From CALJDF01 sp038121105 (GTDB lineage: Bacteria; Pseudomonadota; Alphaproteobacteria; SHVP01): a stretch of DNA of 64,000 nucleotides. Numbering within the stretch: position 1 is the first letter of the stretch; every line of letters starts with the position of its first letter. Location: the NCBI GenBank assembly GCA_038121105.1, contig JAYONB010000009.1:1-64000 (forward strand), read 5' to 3'. The translations under genes were made by a program, and so were the position numbers. Shown here piece after piece: positions 1 to 8,247 of the stretch. Below the pieces are notes generated by a model. That model was not told where the DNA came from and made no database searches. It saw only the letters and a list, made by a program, of their open reading frames with translations.

Positions 1-122
1 TCAGATTAGCCGGACTCTCTCATTCAGCCTGGACCAGTTTTCGGGGCGCAGGTCAGTATCAGATCGTGCGTGCCAGAAAACGCCGCGCCGCGCCTCGGAT
101 GGGGTAGGGCAGGGCTGCGATT

Positions 123-136
123 GCCCCGTCAGGGGC
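123..136 (-). other. Short GC hairpin over the stop of the monooxygenase gene
   Basis: A perfect 5-bp stem (GCCCC / GGGGC) with a 4-nt loop that contains the TGA stop codon of the minus-strand monooxygenase. There is no T-run after it, so it is not a convincing intrinsic terminator. The remaining bases 1-122 hold nothing I can support as a gene. Confidence 0.25.
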
Positions 137-1736
137 TCGAGGGAGCGAGAACGAAACCCTCGTACCCTTTGGCCACCACGTCGTCGCAAATCTCTTTGTA
201 GTGCCCGACACCGCCTACATAGGGTAGGAACACTCGCGGTTTGCCTGGAATGTTGGCGCCCAGATACCAGGTGTTTGAGTCTTCGTAGAGAAGCTCGCTC
301 GCCACTTGGTTGACGTGTGCCATCCAGGTGTCTTCGGCCGCCTGGTCAGGCTCGATCGTGCTGATCGACTTCTTCTCAAGATGCTCGATGCAGTCGGCGA
401 TCCATTCGACGTGTTGCTCGATCGAGACCATCATGTTGCTGAGTACCGACGGGCTGCCCGGGCCTGTGACCGTGAAGAGGTTGGGGAATCCGGCAACGCT
501 CAAGCCGAGGTAGCTGCTCGGGCCGTTGGCCCATTTTTCGCGAAACGACCGACCTTCGCGGCCACGAATATCGATGTTCATCAGCGCACCGGTCATGGCA
601 TCGAACCCGGTGGCGAATACGATAGTGTCGACGTCGTAGGTCGTCTCGCCGACCCGAATGCCCGAAGGCACGATCTCCTTGATCGGCGTCGTCTTGACGT
701 CGACAAGCGTGACGTTGTCGCGGGTATACGTCTCGTAATAGTTGGTATCGACACAAAGACGCTTCGTGCCGAACGGATGGTCCTTGGGGCACAAGAGTTC
801 CGCGGTTTCCGGATCGTTGACCCGCTCGCGGATTTTGCGGTGAACGAAGTCGGCGGCGTATTGGTTTGCTTCCTTGCTCGACAACAGGTCGGAAAACGCC
901 GCGAGAAAGTTGAACGCGCCTTCCTGCCAGCGCTTTTCGAAGATCTCGTCGCGTTCGGCATCGGTGTAGTCGAGCGCGGAGATTTCCGGCGAGTCGAATG
1001 GCGACCCCACCGGTGAGACGCGGGCTCGGGCGCGCAGCTCGGGGTAGGCTTTCTTCCATTCCGCCACGGCGTCTTCGGACAGGGGCGCATTCCAGGCCGG
1101 AATGCTGAAGTTCGGCGTCCGCTGGAACACAGTCAGGTGATCGGCTTGCGCCGCGATGACGGGGATCGACTGAATGCCGGTCGACCCCGTGCCGATGATG
1201 CCGACCCGCTTGCCCGCGAATTCGACACCCTCTTTGGGCCAAAACCCGGTGTGGTACCAATCGCCTTTAAACCGATCCAAGCCCTCGAAATGAGGCAGAT
1301 TCGGCGTCGACAGGCACCCGGTTGCCATCACGCAGTACTTGGCGGTGAACTGTTCAGCCGGGTCGGTTTCGATGTGCCACCGATCGGTCGTGTCGTCGAA
1401 GGTCGCTTTGGTAACGCGCGTTTCGAATTGGATGTCGTTCCACAGGTCCAGGCGGTCGACGACGTGTTCGATGTAGCGCAGGATTTCGGATTGAACCGCG
1501 TAGCGCTCGGGCCAGCGCCACTCTTGCTCCAAGTCTTCAAGAAAAGAATAGGAATAGGTCATGCTTTCGACGTCGCAGCGCGCGCCTGGATAGCGGTTCC
1601 AATACCACGTGCCGCCGACACCCGTGCCGGCTTCGATAATTCGTGCCGAAAGCCCCAGCTTGCGACACTTGTAGAGCATATAGATTCCGGAGAACCCCCC
1701 GCCGACGATGACGACGTCCAAATCCGTTTTCGGCAT
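129..1736 (-). CDS. Baeyer-Villiger / flavin-containing monooxygenase
   Basis: Class B FAD- and NADPH-dependent monooxygenase, 535 aa, expected to insert oxygen into a ketone to give an ester or lactone in the cytoplasm. An N-terminal FAD Rossmann motif GGGFSG lies at residues 12-17, the Baeyer-Villiger fingerprint FKGDWYHTGFWP at about 156-167, and the NADPH motif GTGSTG at about 182-187. The start is the ATG at 1736, because MPKTDLDVVIVGGG matches the family N-terminus and an AGGACAGG ribosome site sits just upstream; a longer frame to 1772 has no such support. The gene is divergent from an alpha/beta hydrolase 177 bp away, a natural partner that could hydrolyse the ester product (inference). 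The substrate is unknown. Confidence 0.9.
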   Translation of the reverse strand: MPKTDLDVVIVGGGFSGIYMLYKCRKLGLSARIIEAGTGVGGTWYWNRYPGARCDVESMTYSYSFLEDLEQEWRWPERYAVQSEILRYIEHVVDRLDLWNDIQFETRVTKATFDDTTDRWHIETDPAEQFTAKYCVMATGCLSTPNLPHFEGLDRFKGDWYHTGFWPKEGVEFAGKRVGIIGTGSTGIQSIPVIAAQADHLTVFQRTPNFSIPAWNAPLSEDAVAEWKKAYPELRARARVSPVGSPFDSPEISALDYTDAERDEIFEKRWQEGAFNFLAAFSDLLSSKEANQYAADFVHRKIRERVNDPETAELLCPKDHPFGTKRLCVDTNYYETYTRDNVTLVDVKTTPIKEIVPSGIRVGETTYDVDTIVFATGFDAMTGALMNIDIRGREGRSFREKWANGPSSYLGLSVAGFPNLFTVTGPGSPSVLSNMMVSIEQHVEWIADCIEHLEKKSISTIEPDQAAEDTWMAHVNQVASELLYEDSNTWYLGANIPGKPRVFLPYVGGVGHYKEICDDVVAKGYEGFVLAPSSP

Positions 1737-1913
1737 TTCCTGTCCTTGGGTTGGGGCAAGTAGCGGTGTCAAAGGAAAGACTCTACGGTTTTCCGTTGCG
1801 AATCAGAAGAGTGCCGCAGTGTTCTGTGGCCTATTTCTGCTATCTTTCGGGACAACGAATTTGCGGCAAACGTCGGAACGACAGGCCGCACAAGGCCGAG
1901 GAGGGCAAAGCGC

Positions 1914-2750
1914 ATGACCGATCGCGTCAATCGAGGCTTCGTCGAGATCGACGAGGGGCAAATCCACTACCGCACTTGCGGCGCCGCCGATGCGCCGCCT
2001 TTGGTGATGCTGCACGGCTCGCCGCTTAGCTCCTATTCCATCATCCCTTTGATCAAGGCGATGGGCCGACATTTTCGGGTGATCGCCCCGGACACCATCG
2101 GCAATGGCGATTCCTCGCCGCAGCAGAAGTTTCCGGTGACCATAGACTATATGGCCGACGCGATGATGCGCGCGATGGCCGGCTTGGGTCTGGAGAGCTA
2201 CTACGTGTACGGGTTTCATACCGGTGGCAACATCGGCATCGAGGCCGCGCTCGCCCAGCCGCAGACCGTCAAGAAGCTTGTCATCGATGGGATGGGACTC
2301 TATTCGCCGAAAGATCAAGCCGATCTGTTGGCCAATCAGGCGCCCGAGATGACGCCGGATATGGAAGGCACCCAACTGCTTCGGGCTTGGCACTTGGTGC
2401 GTGACGGCAAGATCTTCTGGCCCTGGTGGAACCGCACCAAAGAGGGGGTGCGCGGCCTGGGACTGTCGGATGCAGACACCATGCACGACGAGGTTGTCGA
2501 GTTGTTGAAGTCGATTCGAACCTATCACCACAACTACCGAGCCGCGCTGGGCTACGACAAGCGCCCGCGCGTCGCGCTTCTGAAGTTGCCCGTCATGGTA
2601 ATGGCGGCTGAGACGGACATGTTGCGCCCCTACCTGGAGGAAGCGGCAAGCCTCATTCCTGGCGCCAAGCACGGCGTCGGCGGGGATCCCAAGACGCCGG
2701 AGGGGCTGGCGCAGACCGCACAACTTTGCGCGGATTTCTACCTCGACTAA
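1914..2750 (+). CDS. Alpha/beta-fold hydrolase with His in the nucleophile position
   Basis: A 278-aa alpha/beta hydrolase. The oxyanion-hole block VMLHGSPLSS is at residues 31-40, the strand-turn GNGDSS at 63-68, and a probable acid Asp in AAETDM at about 235. At the nucleophile elbow, where GxSxG is expected, the sequence reads YGFHTGG (residues 99-105), so the Ser nucleophile is replaced by His102. Either it is not a classical serine hydrolase, or it belongs to a subgroup with GxHTG chemistry that I have only seen described as uncharacterised. It is divergent from the Baeyer-Villiger monooxygenase, suggesting a role on the ester product. The ATG follows a purine-rich AGGAGGG-like stretch. 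Confidence 0.85.
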   Translation: MTDRVNRGFVEIDEGQIHYRTCGAADAPPLVMLHGSPLSSYSIIPLIKAMGRHFRVIAPDTIGNGDSSPQQKFPVTIDYMADAMMRAMAGLGLESYYVYGFHTGGNIGIEAALAQPQTVKKLVIDGMGLYSPKDQADLLANQAPEMTPDMEGTQLLRAWHLVRDGKIFWPWWNRTKEGVRGLGLSDADTMHDEVVELLKSIRTYHHNYRAALGYDKRPRVALLKLPVMVMAAETDMLRPYLEEAASLIPGAKHGVGGDPKTPEGLAQTAQLCADFYLD

Positions 2751-2833
2751 GGGGCGTCAATTGGTTTGCGCCTAACCGCGACGCCGTTGCTTCATATCAA
2801 GGCGATAGAGTTGTGGAGCGCCAAAATCGAGCG

Positions 2834-4183
2834 ATGAGCAAAGCCCTCGTCGAGCGTTACGGCGTCAACGTCCCGCGCTACACCAGCTATCCGACCGCCC
2901 CCCATTTTCATGAGGGCGTTCAAGAGACGATCTATCGTGATTGGCTCGGCGCGCTCGATCCAGTCGCGCCGCTTTCGCTGTATTTCCACGTGCCGTTCTG
3001 CGCCGAGATGTGCTCGTTCTGCGGTTGCCACACCAAAGTCGTTCGTCGCTACGAACCGGTCGCCCGTTACTTGGAGGTACTACAAACCGAAGTCGATCTC
3101 GTTGCGGCCGCACTGCCGGGACGATTTGGTGCGGCCTTCGTGCATTGGGGTGGGGGCAGCCCAACGATGCTTCGCGGTGATGATTGGCGCCGGATCCACG
3201 ATCACTTGCGTGGGGCTTTCGAACTCGCGACCGGGGCCGAGATGGCGGTCGAGCTTGATCCACGAACCGCAACGCAAGACTACATCCAGGCGCTGGCGGC
3301 TGCCGGCGTCAATCGGGTGAGCTTGGGCGTGCAAGACTTCAACGAAAAGGTACAAGTCGCGATCCGCCGCGTGCAGCCCTTCGACATGACCGCCCGGGTG
3401 GTCGACTGGTTGCGCCTGGCCGGCATTGCCGCGATCAATTTGGATCTGATGTACGGCCTGCCACACCAAACCGTCGACATGCTGCTTTCAAGCATCGACC
3501 AAGCGGTCTCGCTCAAGCCGACACGCATCGCCCTGTTCGGCTACGCCCACGTCCCTTGGATGAAAAGCCATCAGAAGCTAATCGATGAAGCGGCGCTCCC
3601 CGATGCCATGGCGCGTTTCGCTCAATCCGAAGCCGCGGCGCAGGCGTTGGAAGCGACCGGCTATCACCGTATTGGCTTGGATCACTTTGCCAATGCCGAC
3701 GATACGCTAGTGGCGGCCCAAAATACCGGCAGGTTACGGCGCAATTTTCAGGGCTACACGAACGATGCGGCATCGGCGTTGCTCGGCTTCGGCACCTCTG
3801 CGATCGGCGCGCTGCCGCAAGGTTACGTCCAAAACGACCCCGACATGCGGCCCTACGTAAAGGCGGTCGAAGCCGGCCAATTGCCGATCCGCCGTGGCGT
3901 CGCGCTAACAGCCGATGATCGCTTACGGCGCGATGTCATCGAACGCCTGATGTGCGACATGGCGGTCGATCTCGATGTTGTCCTGTCGCGGCACGACATG
4001 CCGCAGGAAACACTCGACGAGGACCTCGCAGGTCTAGAACCGCTGGTGACGGACGGCATCGTGCGCGTGACGGGGCGTCACGTGCAAGTGACTGCGGAAG
4101 GTCGACCGTTCGCCCGTGTCGCGGCGGCAACTTTCGATGCCTACCTTGCTTCCAAACGCGGTCGCCATGCCATCGTGGTTTAG
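2834..4183 (+). CDS. hemN: Oxygen-independent coproporphyrinogen III oxidase
   Basis: Radical-SAM enzyme of haem synthesis that decarboxylates coproporphyrinogen III to protoporphyrinogen IX without oxygen; 449 aa, the usual HemN length. The iron-sulfur motif appears as FCAEMCSFCGC (Cys56, Cys60, Cys63, with Cys65 typical of true HemN rather than HemW). The N-terminal RYTSYPTAPHF is also characteristic. The ATG at 2834 (MSKALVERYG) was chosen over an in-frame start at 2726 that would overlap the hydrolase. Its stop overlaps that of the convergent yajQ by 4 nt. Its presence suggests growth under low oxygen at least at times. Confidence 0.95.
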   Translation: MSKALVERYGVNVPRYTSYPTAPHFHEGVQETIYRDWLGALDPVAPLSLYFHVPFCAEMCSFCGCHTKVVRRYEPVARYLEVLQTEVDLVAAALPGRFGAAFVHWGGGSPTMLRGDDWRRIHDHLRGAFELATGAEMAVELDPRTATQDYIQALAAAGVNRVSLGVQDFNEKVQVAIRRVQPFDMTARVVDWLRLAGIAAINLDLMYGLPHQTVDMLLSSIDQAVSLKPTRIALFGYAHVPWMKSHQKLIDEAALPDAMARFAQSEAAAQALEATGYHRIGLDHFANADDTLVAAQNTGRLRRNFQGYTNDAASALLGFGTSAIGALPQGYVQNDPDMRPYVKAVEAGQLPIRRGVALTADDRLRRDVIERLMCDMAVDLDVVLSRHDMPQETLDEDLAGLEPLVTDGIVRVTGRHVQVTAEGRPFARVAAATFDAYLASKRGRHAIVV

Positions 4184-4665
4184 TCGCGGAAGTTGATGAA
4201 CTGTAGCGGAAGGTCGATCTTGAGGTCTTTGATCATCGCGATGGTGGCCTGAAGATCGTCACGTTTCTTGCCTGAAACCCGCAACTCGTCGCCCTGGATG
4301 GCGACCTGAACCTTCATTTTCGAGCCCTTTACCGCCTTGGTGATTTTCTGTGCGACCTCCCGGTCGATTCCTTGTTTGATGGTCACAACCTGTCGCAGCG
4401 TGTTGCCCGAAGCCTTTTCTCCCGGACCGAATTCGAAGGCGCCGGCATCGACTTTTCTGCGTGTCAGGTAGCCGCGGATCAGCTCGTCGACTTGCTTTAG
4501 TTTGAGGTCGTCATCGGCGATGACGACGAGCGTCGATTCGACCACTTCGATGGAGCATTTACTGCCCTTGAAATCGAAGCGTGTACCGATCTCGCGCATG
4601 GCGCCTTGGATGGCATTTTCGACTTCCGCCATATCAGTTTTCGATACGACATCCATAGACGGCAT
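4180..4665 (-). CDS. yajQ: YajQ-family nucleotide/c-di-GMP binding protein
   Basis: A 161-aa YajQ protein, two ferredoxin-like subdomains. The family hallmarks are MPSMDVVSKTDMAEV at the N-terminus and FDFKGSKCSIE near residues 30-40. Members bind RNA/nucleotides, and some (for example in Xanthomonas) bind cyclic di-GMP and act with a transcription factor; the role here is not shown. The ATG at 4665 sits 7 nt after a strong GCAGGAGG ribosome site, which decides the start against an in-frame extension to 4809. It converges on hemN with a 4-nt overlap of stop codons. Confidence 0.95.
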   Translation of the reverse strand: MPSMDVVSKTDMAEVENAIQGAMREIGTRFDFKGSKCSIEVVESTLVVIADDDLKLKQVDELIRGYLTRRKVDAGAFEFGPGEKASGNTLRQVVTIKQGIDREVAQKITKAVKGSKMKVQVAIQGDELRVSGKKRDDLQATIAMIKDLKIDLPLQFINFRD

Positions 4666-4789
4666 GGGTAGGCCTCCTGCGTTAGTGGGCGCGGCCTTGC
4701 GTGTTGGCAAAGGTCGCGACCGGGTTGCGCGAATGCGTGGCCATCCTATCTTGGACCCGACCAGCAGCAAAATGTGAGGGACCCAAACG

Positions 4790-5164
4790 ATGGCAAACGA
4801 CCTGAACAATACGACCGACGTTTTTGTGCCGGCCGACGCGGCCGTCGTGCAGCGGATCGAGCAGGTTGAGGGCGCCGATGTCGAAACACCGGTGGGTGTC
4901 CGCGTTCATATGAAAAGCGACACGATGCTGATGCTCTCGATCCGATTTCCCAAAGGTCGGGTAGGGCCGCTGCATCAGCATGACGATCACGAAACGACCT
5001 GCCATCTCATCTCGGGAAAACTCAGGATTTCGATTGGCGAGGAGACCTTTGTCGCAGCCCCCGGTGACACTTGGTTCCACCCCAAGGGCGTGCCGCACCA
5101 GTCGGAGGCCTTGGAGGAGTCGGTCCAACTCGAGGTCAAATCGCCCCCGGTCAAGACGTGGTAG
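4790..5164 (+). CDS. Single-domain cupin protein
   Basis: A 124-aa one-barrel cupin. Motif 1 is visible as GPLHQHDDHETTCHLISG (metal ligands His62, His64, Glu68) and motif 2 as PGDTWFHPKGVPH with His103. Such proteins bind a metal and act as dioxygenases, isomerases or binding proteins, so the substrate cannot be told. GAGGG precedes the ATG. The gene runs into the CmcJ-like gene, whose probable GTG start overlaps its stop, so the two are likely co-transcribed. Confidence 0.8.
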   Translation: MANDLNNTTDVFVPADAAVVQRIEQVEGADVETPVGVRVHMKSDTMLMLSIRFPKGRVGPLHQHDDHETTCHLISGKLRISIGEETFVAAPGDTWFHPKGVPHQSEALEESVQLEVKSPPVKTW

Positions 5165-5964
5165 CCGTAACCACCGCCGCGTTGACGTTTACGGTCGACA
5201 CAGGCGCAAAACCGGTCAGCGGGTCGACCGTCGTTGGTGGTCGGATCACCCAGCATAAGGGACAGCGCGCCATGATCCCTGTTCCCATCGCGAACGGCCG
5301 CGACCTCGGCGCGACCGATCTGGATCGCGAAGGTTTTCGCTTGGTGTCGCACGCCAGTGCGTTTCAGGATCTCTACGACGAAGACGCGCTGCATCGGGTC
5401 TACTACCCCGAGATCGAGACTTTGATCGCCGGTCTAAGTGGTGCCACGCGTGTCGTCGTCTTCGATCACACGCTGCGCCATGGCAGCGAAGACGAACAGG
5501 AAAAACGACACCTTCGCGAACCGGTTCGGATCGTGCACAACGACTACACCGATTGGTCCGGGCCGCAACGCGTCCGCGACCTTTATCCCGACGAGGCGGA
5601 TCGATTGTTGGCCGGTCGTATGGCGATCATTCAGGCGTGGCGGCCGATCGTCGGGCCTCTCCAACGCGATCCCTTGGCGATTTGCGATGCCCGAAGTCTC
5701 GGCCCGGACGATCTCATTGCAGCCGAGCGCCGGCACGAAGATCGCATAGGCGAGATTTATCACGTCGCCCATCGCGCAACGCAGCGCTGGTATTACTTCC
5801 CCGAAATGACCCGCGAAGAGGTGCTTATCTTCAAGTGTTTCGATTCGCTGTGCGACGGGCGGGCGCGGTTTACGGCCCATGGATCGTTCGAGGACCCCAA
5901 TTCGCCACCCAACGCCCCGCCGCGCGAAAGTATCGAGATCCGCACGTTCGCCTTCTTCGACTAA
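5158..5964 (+). CDS. CmcJ/NvfI-family oxidoreductase
   Basis: About 268 aa, related to the CmcJ protein of cephamycin synthesis and fungal NvfI/AsqJ-type neighbours. Recognisable blocks are LDREGFRLVSHASA, VYYPEIETL, ATRVVVFDHTLRH, VHNDYTDWSGP and WYYFPEMTREEVLIFKCFDS. The family is thought to act on non-ribosomal peptide, terpenoid or small acid substrates; no substrate is evident here. The GTG at 5158 overlaps the cupin stop and gives an N-terminus like that of relatives; an ATG at 5272 would cut the conserved start. There is no good ribosome site close to the GTG, so translational coupling is likely. It converges on the PhyH gene with a 4-nt overlap. Confidence 0.75.
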   Translation: MVAVTTAALTFTVDTGAKPVSGSTVVGGRITQHKGQRAMIPVPIANGRDLGATDLDREGFRLVSHASAFQDLYDEDALHRVYYPEIETLIAGLSGATRVVVFDHTLRHGSEDEQEKRHLREPVRIVHNDYTDWSGPQRVRDLYPDEADRLLAGRMAIIQAWRPIVGPLQRDPLAICDARSLGPDDLIAAERRHEDRIGEIYHVAHRATQRWYYFPEMTREEVLIFKCFDSLCDGRARFTAHGSFEDPNSPPNAPPRESIEIRTFAFFD

Positions 5965-6806
5965 ACGCGTTCGGCGCTGGCTCGCCACAAGATTGGGAAC
6001 AGCGGGTGGTTGGGGCGCTCGCCGCGTGGCATCGACGCAAACGGCGCTTCGGAGTGACCTTCTTCGCATTCCGGCCGCGGATCCCAAACAACATCGTCGC
6101 CGTACCACCAAGTGGCGTACGCAACCCGGCGACGGCCTGTCGGATTACCGCGGCTGTAATGTGCGGTTTTTGGGTGCATCACCACAACATCGCCAGGTTC
6201 CATATCCCACGAAATGAAACGGCGTTCTGGTTCGCCCCGCACGGCCTCGAAGTCCGGGCACCAGGGTCGGTCGTCCGGTTTCTTCAGGCGGGCGCCGTTG
6301 GGCGAGCGAGGCCAATAGAGGACATCGGTGTGATGCGTGCCGGCGAGGATCTCGAGGCTACTTTCCTTGGTAACCGGAGTTAGCGGCGTCCAAACGTTGA
6401 CCAATGTATTGCCGAGGATCGCCGTCGCGCCGGCATCGGTATGCCACGTGGTCGGCCACGGACTGCCGGCCTTCTTCTCGAAGATCGTGTCCCAGTAGAA
6501 CCCGATTTCCTGTGCGTCGAGGAGCGCACCCAAGAGAGCCGGCGCCGGCGAGTGGCGAATGAAGTCGCGAAACGCTTCAACCGCATAGGACGGTCGGCTG
6601 ATGATATTGGCGCGGTCGCCCACCTCGCGATGCTCGGCACCTGGTGGGACCAAGCCGCTGGCGACAGGATCGGCGGCTACCTTGTCCCAAGCCGCCAAAA
6701 GTACGGCGATGGCGTTGGGGTCATAGACTCCCCGCAAACAAACCGCGCCATCGTCTCGGTATGTGTCTCGATCGGTATCGGAAAGCAGGTCGTCGGGCGA
6801 CGTCAT
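5961..6806 (-). CDS. Phytanoyl-CoA dioxygenase (PhyH) family protein
   Basis: A 281-aa Fe(II)/2-oxoglutarate dioxygenase of the PhyH family. The iron ligands are visible as WHTDAG (His122, Asp124) and the distal His216 in MHPKTAHYSRGN, followed by an Arg cluster (GRRR) expected to bind 2-oxoglutarate. The family hydroxylates fatty acyl-CoA, phosphonates, ectoine or secondary metabolites. GGAGGAG precedes the ATG. The gene is convergent with the CmcJ-like gene (4-nt overlap) and divergent from a DUF423 membrane protein, so its substrate cannot be read from context. Confidence 0.88.
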   Translation of the reverse strand: MTSPDDLLSDTDRDTYRDDGAVCLRGVYDPNAIAVLLAAWDKVAADPVASGLVPPGAEHREVGDRANIISRPSYAVEAFRDFIRHSPAPALLGALLDAQEIGFYWDTIFEKKAGSPWPTTWHTDAGATAILGNTLVNVWTPLTPVTKESSLEILAGTHHTDVLYWPRSPNGARLKKPDDRPWCPDFEAVRGEPERRFISWDMEPGDVVVMHPKTAHYSRGNPTGRRRVAYATWWYGDDVVWDPRPECEEGHSEAPFASMPRGERPNHPLFPILWRASAERV

Positions 6807-6848
6807 GGGGCTCCTCCAGCTGTCATTCTACCATGCCCGCCGCTTGAC

Positions 6849-7268
6849 ATGCGGGCCGCGCTCGCCGAGCGTCCGGAGATGTTCCCGGTTTGGCTTATTC
6901 TTGGCGCTCTGGACGGTGCGATACTGGTGGTGCTCGGTGCGGCAGGCAGCCATGGTGCAATACAGGATCCCGAGCTCGTTCGCCTTTTCGCGCTGGCTGC
7001 GGATTACCAGGGTTGGCATGCGGTAGCGCTGTTAGCGATCGGGCTTGGCGGCGGCCGCGTCGAGGGCGGGGGCCGTCGATTGATCCATTTTGCTGCGGCT
7101 GCGTTTCTTGTCGGTACGATCTTGTTCTCAGGTTCGCTTTACGTACATGCCTTCACCGGCGTAGCCCCCATCCCCATGGCCGCGCCGTTTGGCGGTGGAT
7201 TTCTTATCTTGGGATGGCTTCTACTGATCGCAACCGGGGTCGTGTTGTTGCGTAATCGGCGCGACTAA
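6849..7268 (+). CDS. DUF423 family small membrane protein
   Basis: A 139-aa protein with four predicted membrane helices, matching the DUF423 (YgdD/YwdK) pattern: LGALDGAILVVLGAAGSHG, then a QGWHAVALLAIGL helix and FSGSLYVHAFTG near residues 93-104. The function is unknown. The ATG at 6849 gives a 10-residue lead; an ATG at 6879 (MFPVWLILG) is a possible alternative start. It is convergent with the ChaN-like gene, with a 4-nt stop overlap. Confidence 0.85.
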   Translation: MRAALAERPEMFPVWLILGALDGAILVVLGAAGSHGAIQDPELVRLFALAADYQGWHAVALLAIGLGGGRVEGGGRRLIHFAAAAFLVGTILFSGSLYVHAFTGVAPIPMAAPFGGGFLILGWLLLIATGVVLLRNRRD

Positions 7269-8188
7269 CGGCGGAAGCGTTCGCAGGGGTCCTTTTCGTC
7301 GACCCGGGGCGTGAACCACACGAAATCGGCCGTTCCAGGCGCGAGATACAGCGCCGGGTTTTCCAGATCGCGCTGAACCTCGACGAAGGCCACGACGAGC
7401 AACGTGCGGCGCGGCAGGTGCCAGGGAATGCCCCGGTCACGACGGGCGTGACCATTGCCGGTAATGACGATCGGGTATTCGCCGCGTGCAATTGCGTCGG
7501 CCGTTTTCTGCGCCAGTGCGGCATCTCGAGCGGTTTGCACGCTGGCCATGCCCGAGAGCGCGCTCCTTGGCACGGCCCCGCAATGCGAGGCTTCCAGTTG
7601 ATCCAGCAACGCGTCGTGGCGATCGCCGTCAAGCGGTCGGGCGCCGAGGTCTTTGAGCGAGGTCGTCCCGTCCAACAGGGCACGCACCTGGGATCGCGGC
7701 AGCGCCGCACCGTACATCGTCAGACGGTGCCCTATCGCGGCGTCGGCGATCGGTTGATACTCCGCCCATGGCGGCCAACCCGTGTCTGCCCATCGAAGTG
7801 TCCCGCCGAGTGCTTCGGCGTTGCTGTTCGCGGCAGCGAGAACGGGATCTAGGCCGGGTTCGATCATTTCCCATACTACAGCCGCCGGGGGTCGGCTGAC
7901 CGCGAGGCGTTTGATGAGAGTTGCCTGCAGTTCATGGTGCCGTGCATTGTCGTGCTTTTCGCCCAGAAGCAGCGCGTCGGCAGCCTCGGCGGCCGCGACG
8001 ATATCGTCGATGCTGGTCAGGTTGTTGGTGTAGCTCGACCAGATTTTGCCGGCGAGCGGGTGGTCCTCAAGGACGCGGGCCGGCGCAGCCCAGGCGCCGG
8101 TCACCCCAACAAGGGCGCAAGCCAGGATTGCTGTGGCAAGGGCGGGAAAAAAACTGCATGAGAAGCCACGGCAGACGGGAAACATCAT
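7265..8188 (-). CDS. ChaN-like haem-binding domain exported protein
   Basis: About 307 aa. A signal sequence (hydrophobic stretch ending near WAA/PARV) is followed by a ChaN-type domain with LLGEKHDNARHHELQ (GExHDNxxHH) and, near the C-terminus, ITGNGHARRDRGIP. ChaN-like proteins bind haem and are often iron-regulated; some are lipoproteins. Here LACALV in the leader is only a weak lipobox, so periplasmic or lipid-anchored location is open. Two adjacent ATG codons (8188, 8185) follow an AAGAG site; a longer frame to 8257 is less likely. Confidence 0.8.
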   Translation of the reverse strand: MMFPVCRGFSCSFFPALATAILACALVGVTGAWAAPARVLEDHPLAGKIWSSYTNNLTSIDDIVAAAEAADALLLGEKHDNARHHELQATLIKRLAVSRPPAAVVWEMIEPGLDPVLAAANSNAEALGGTLRWADTGWPPWAEYQPIADAAIGHRLTMYGAALPRSQVRALLDGTTSLKDLGARPLDGDRHDALLDQLEASHCGAVPRSALSGMASVQTARDAALAQKTADAIARGEYPIVITGNGHARRDRGIPWHLPRRTLLVVAFVEVQRDLENPALYLAPGTADFVWFTPRVDEKDPCERFRR

Positions 8189-8247
8189 TGAAACAACTCT
8201 TGGTCGCGTTAAGATCGCGCCCTCCTTACCACTAATTGCAAGCCACA

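Noticed and set aside
1..189. Minus-strand frame of 62 codons at the window start
   Set aside because: Arg/Ser-rich, overlaps the end of the monooxygenase gene, no homology or ribosome site.
2754..2796. GGCGTC/GACGCC repeat after the alpha/beta hydrolase gene
   Set aside because: Long loop and no T-run; not a convincing terminator.
2726..2833. Upstream start for hemN
   Set aside because: Would overlap the hydrolase gene and adds a non-homologous stretch; ATG 2834 gives the standard HemN length.
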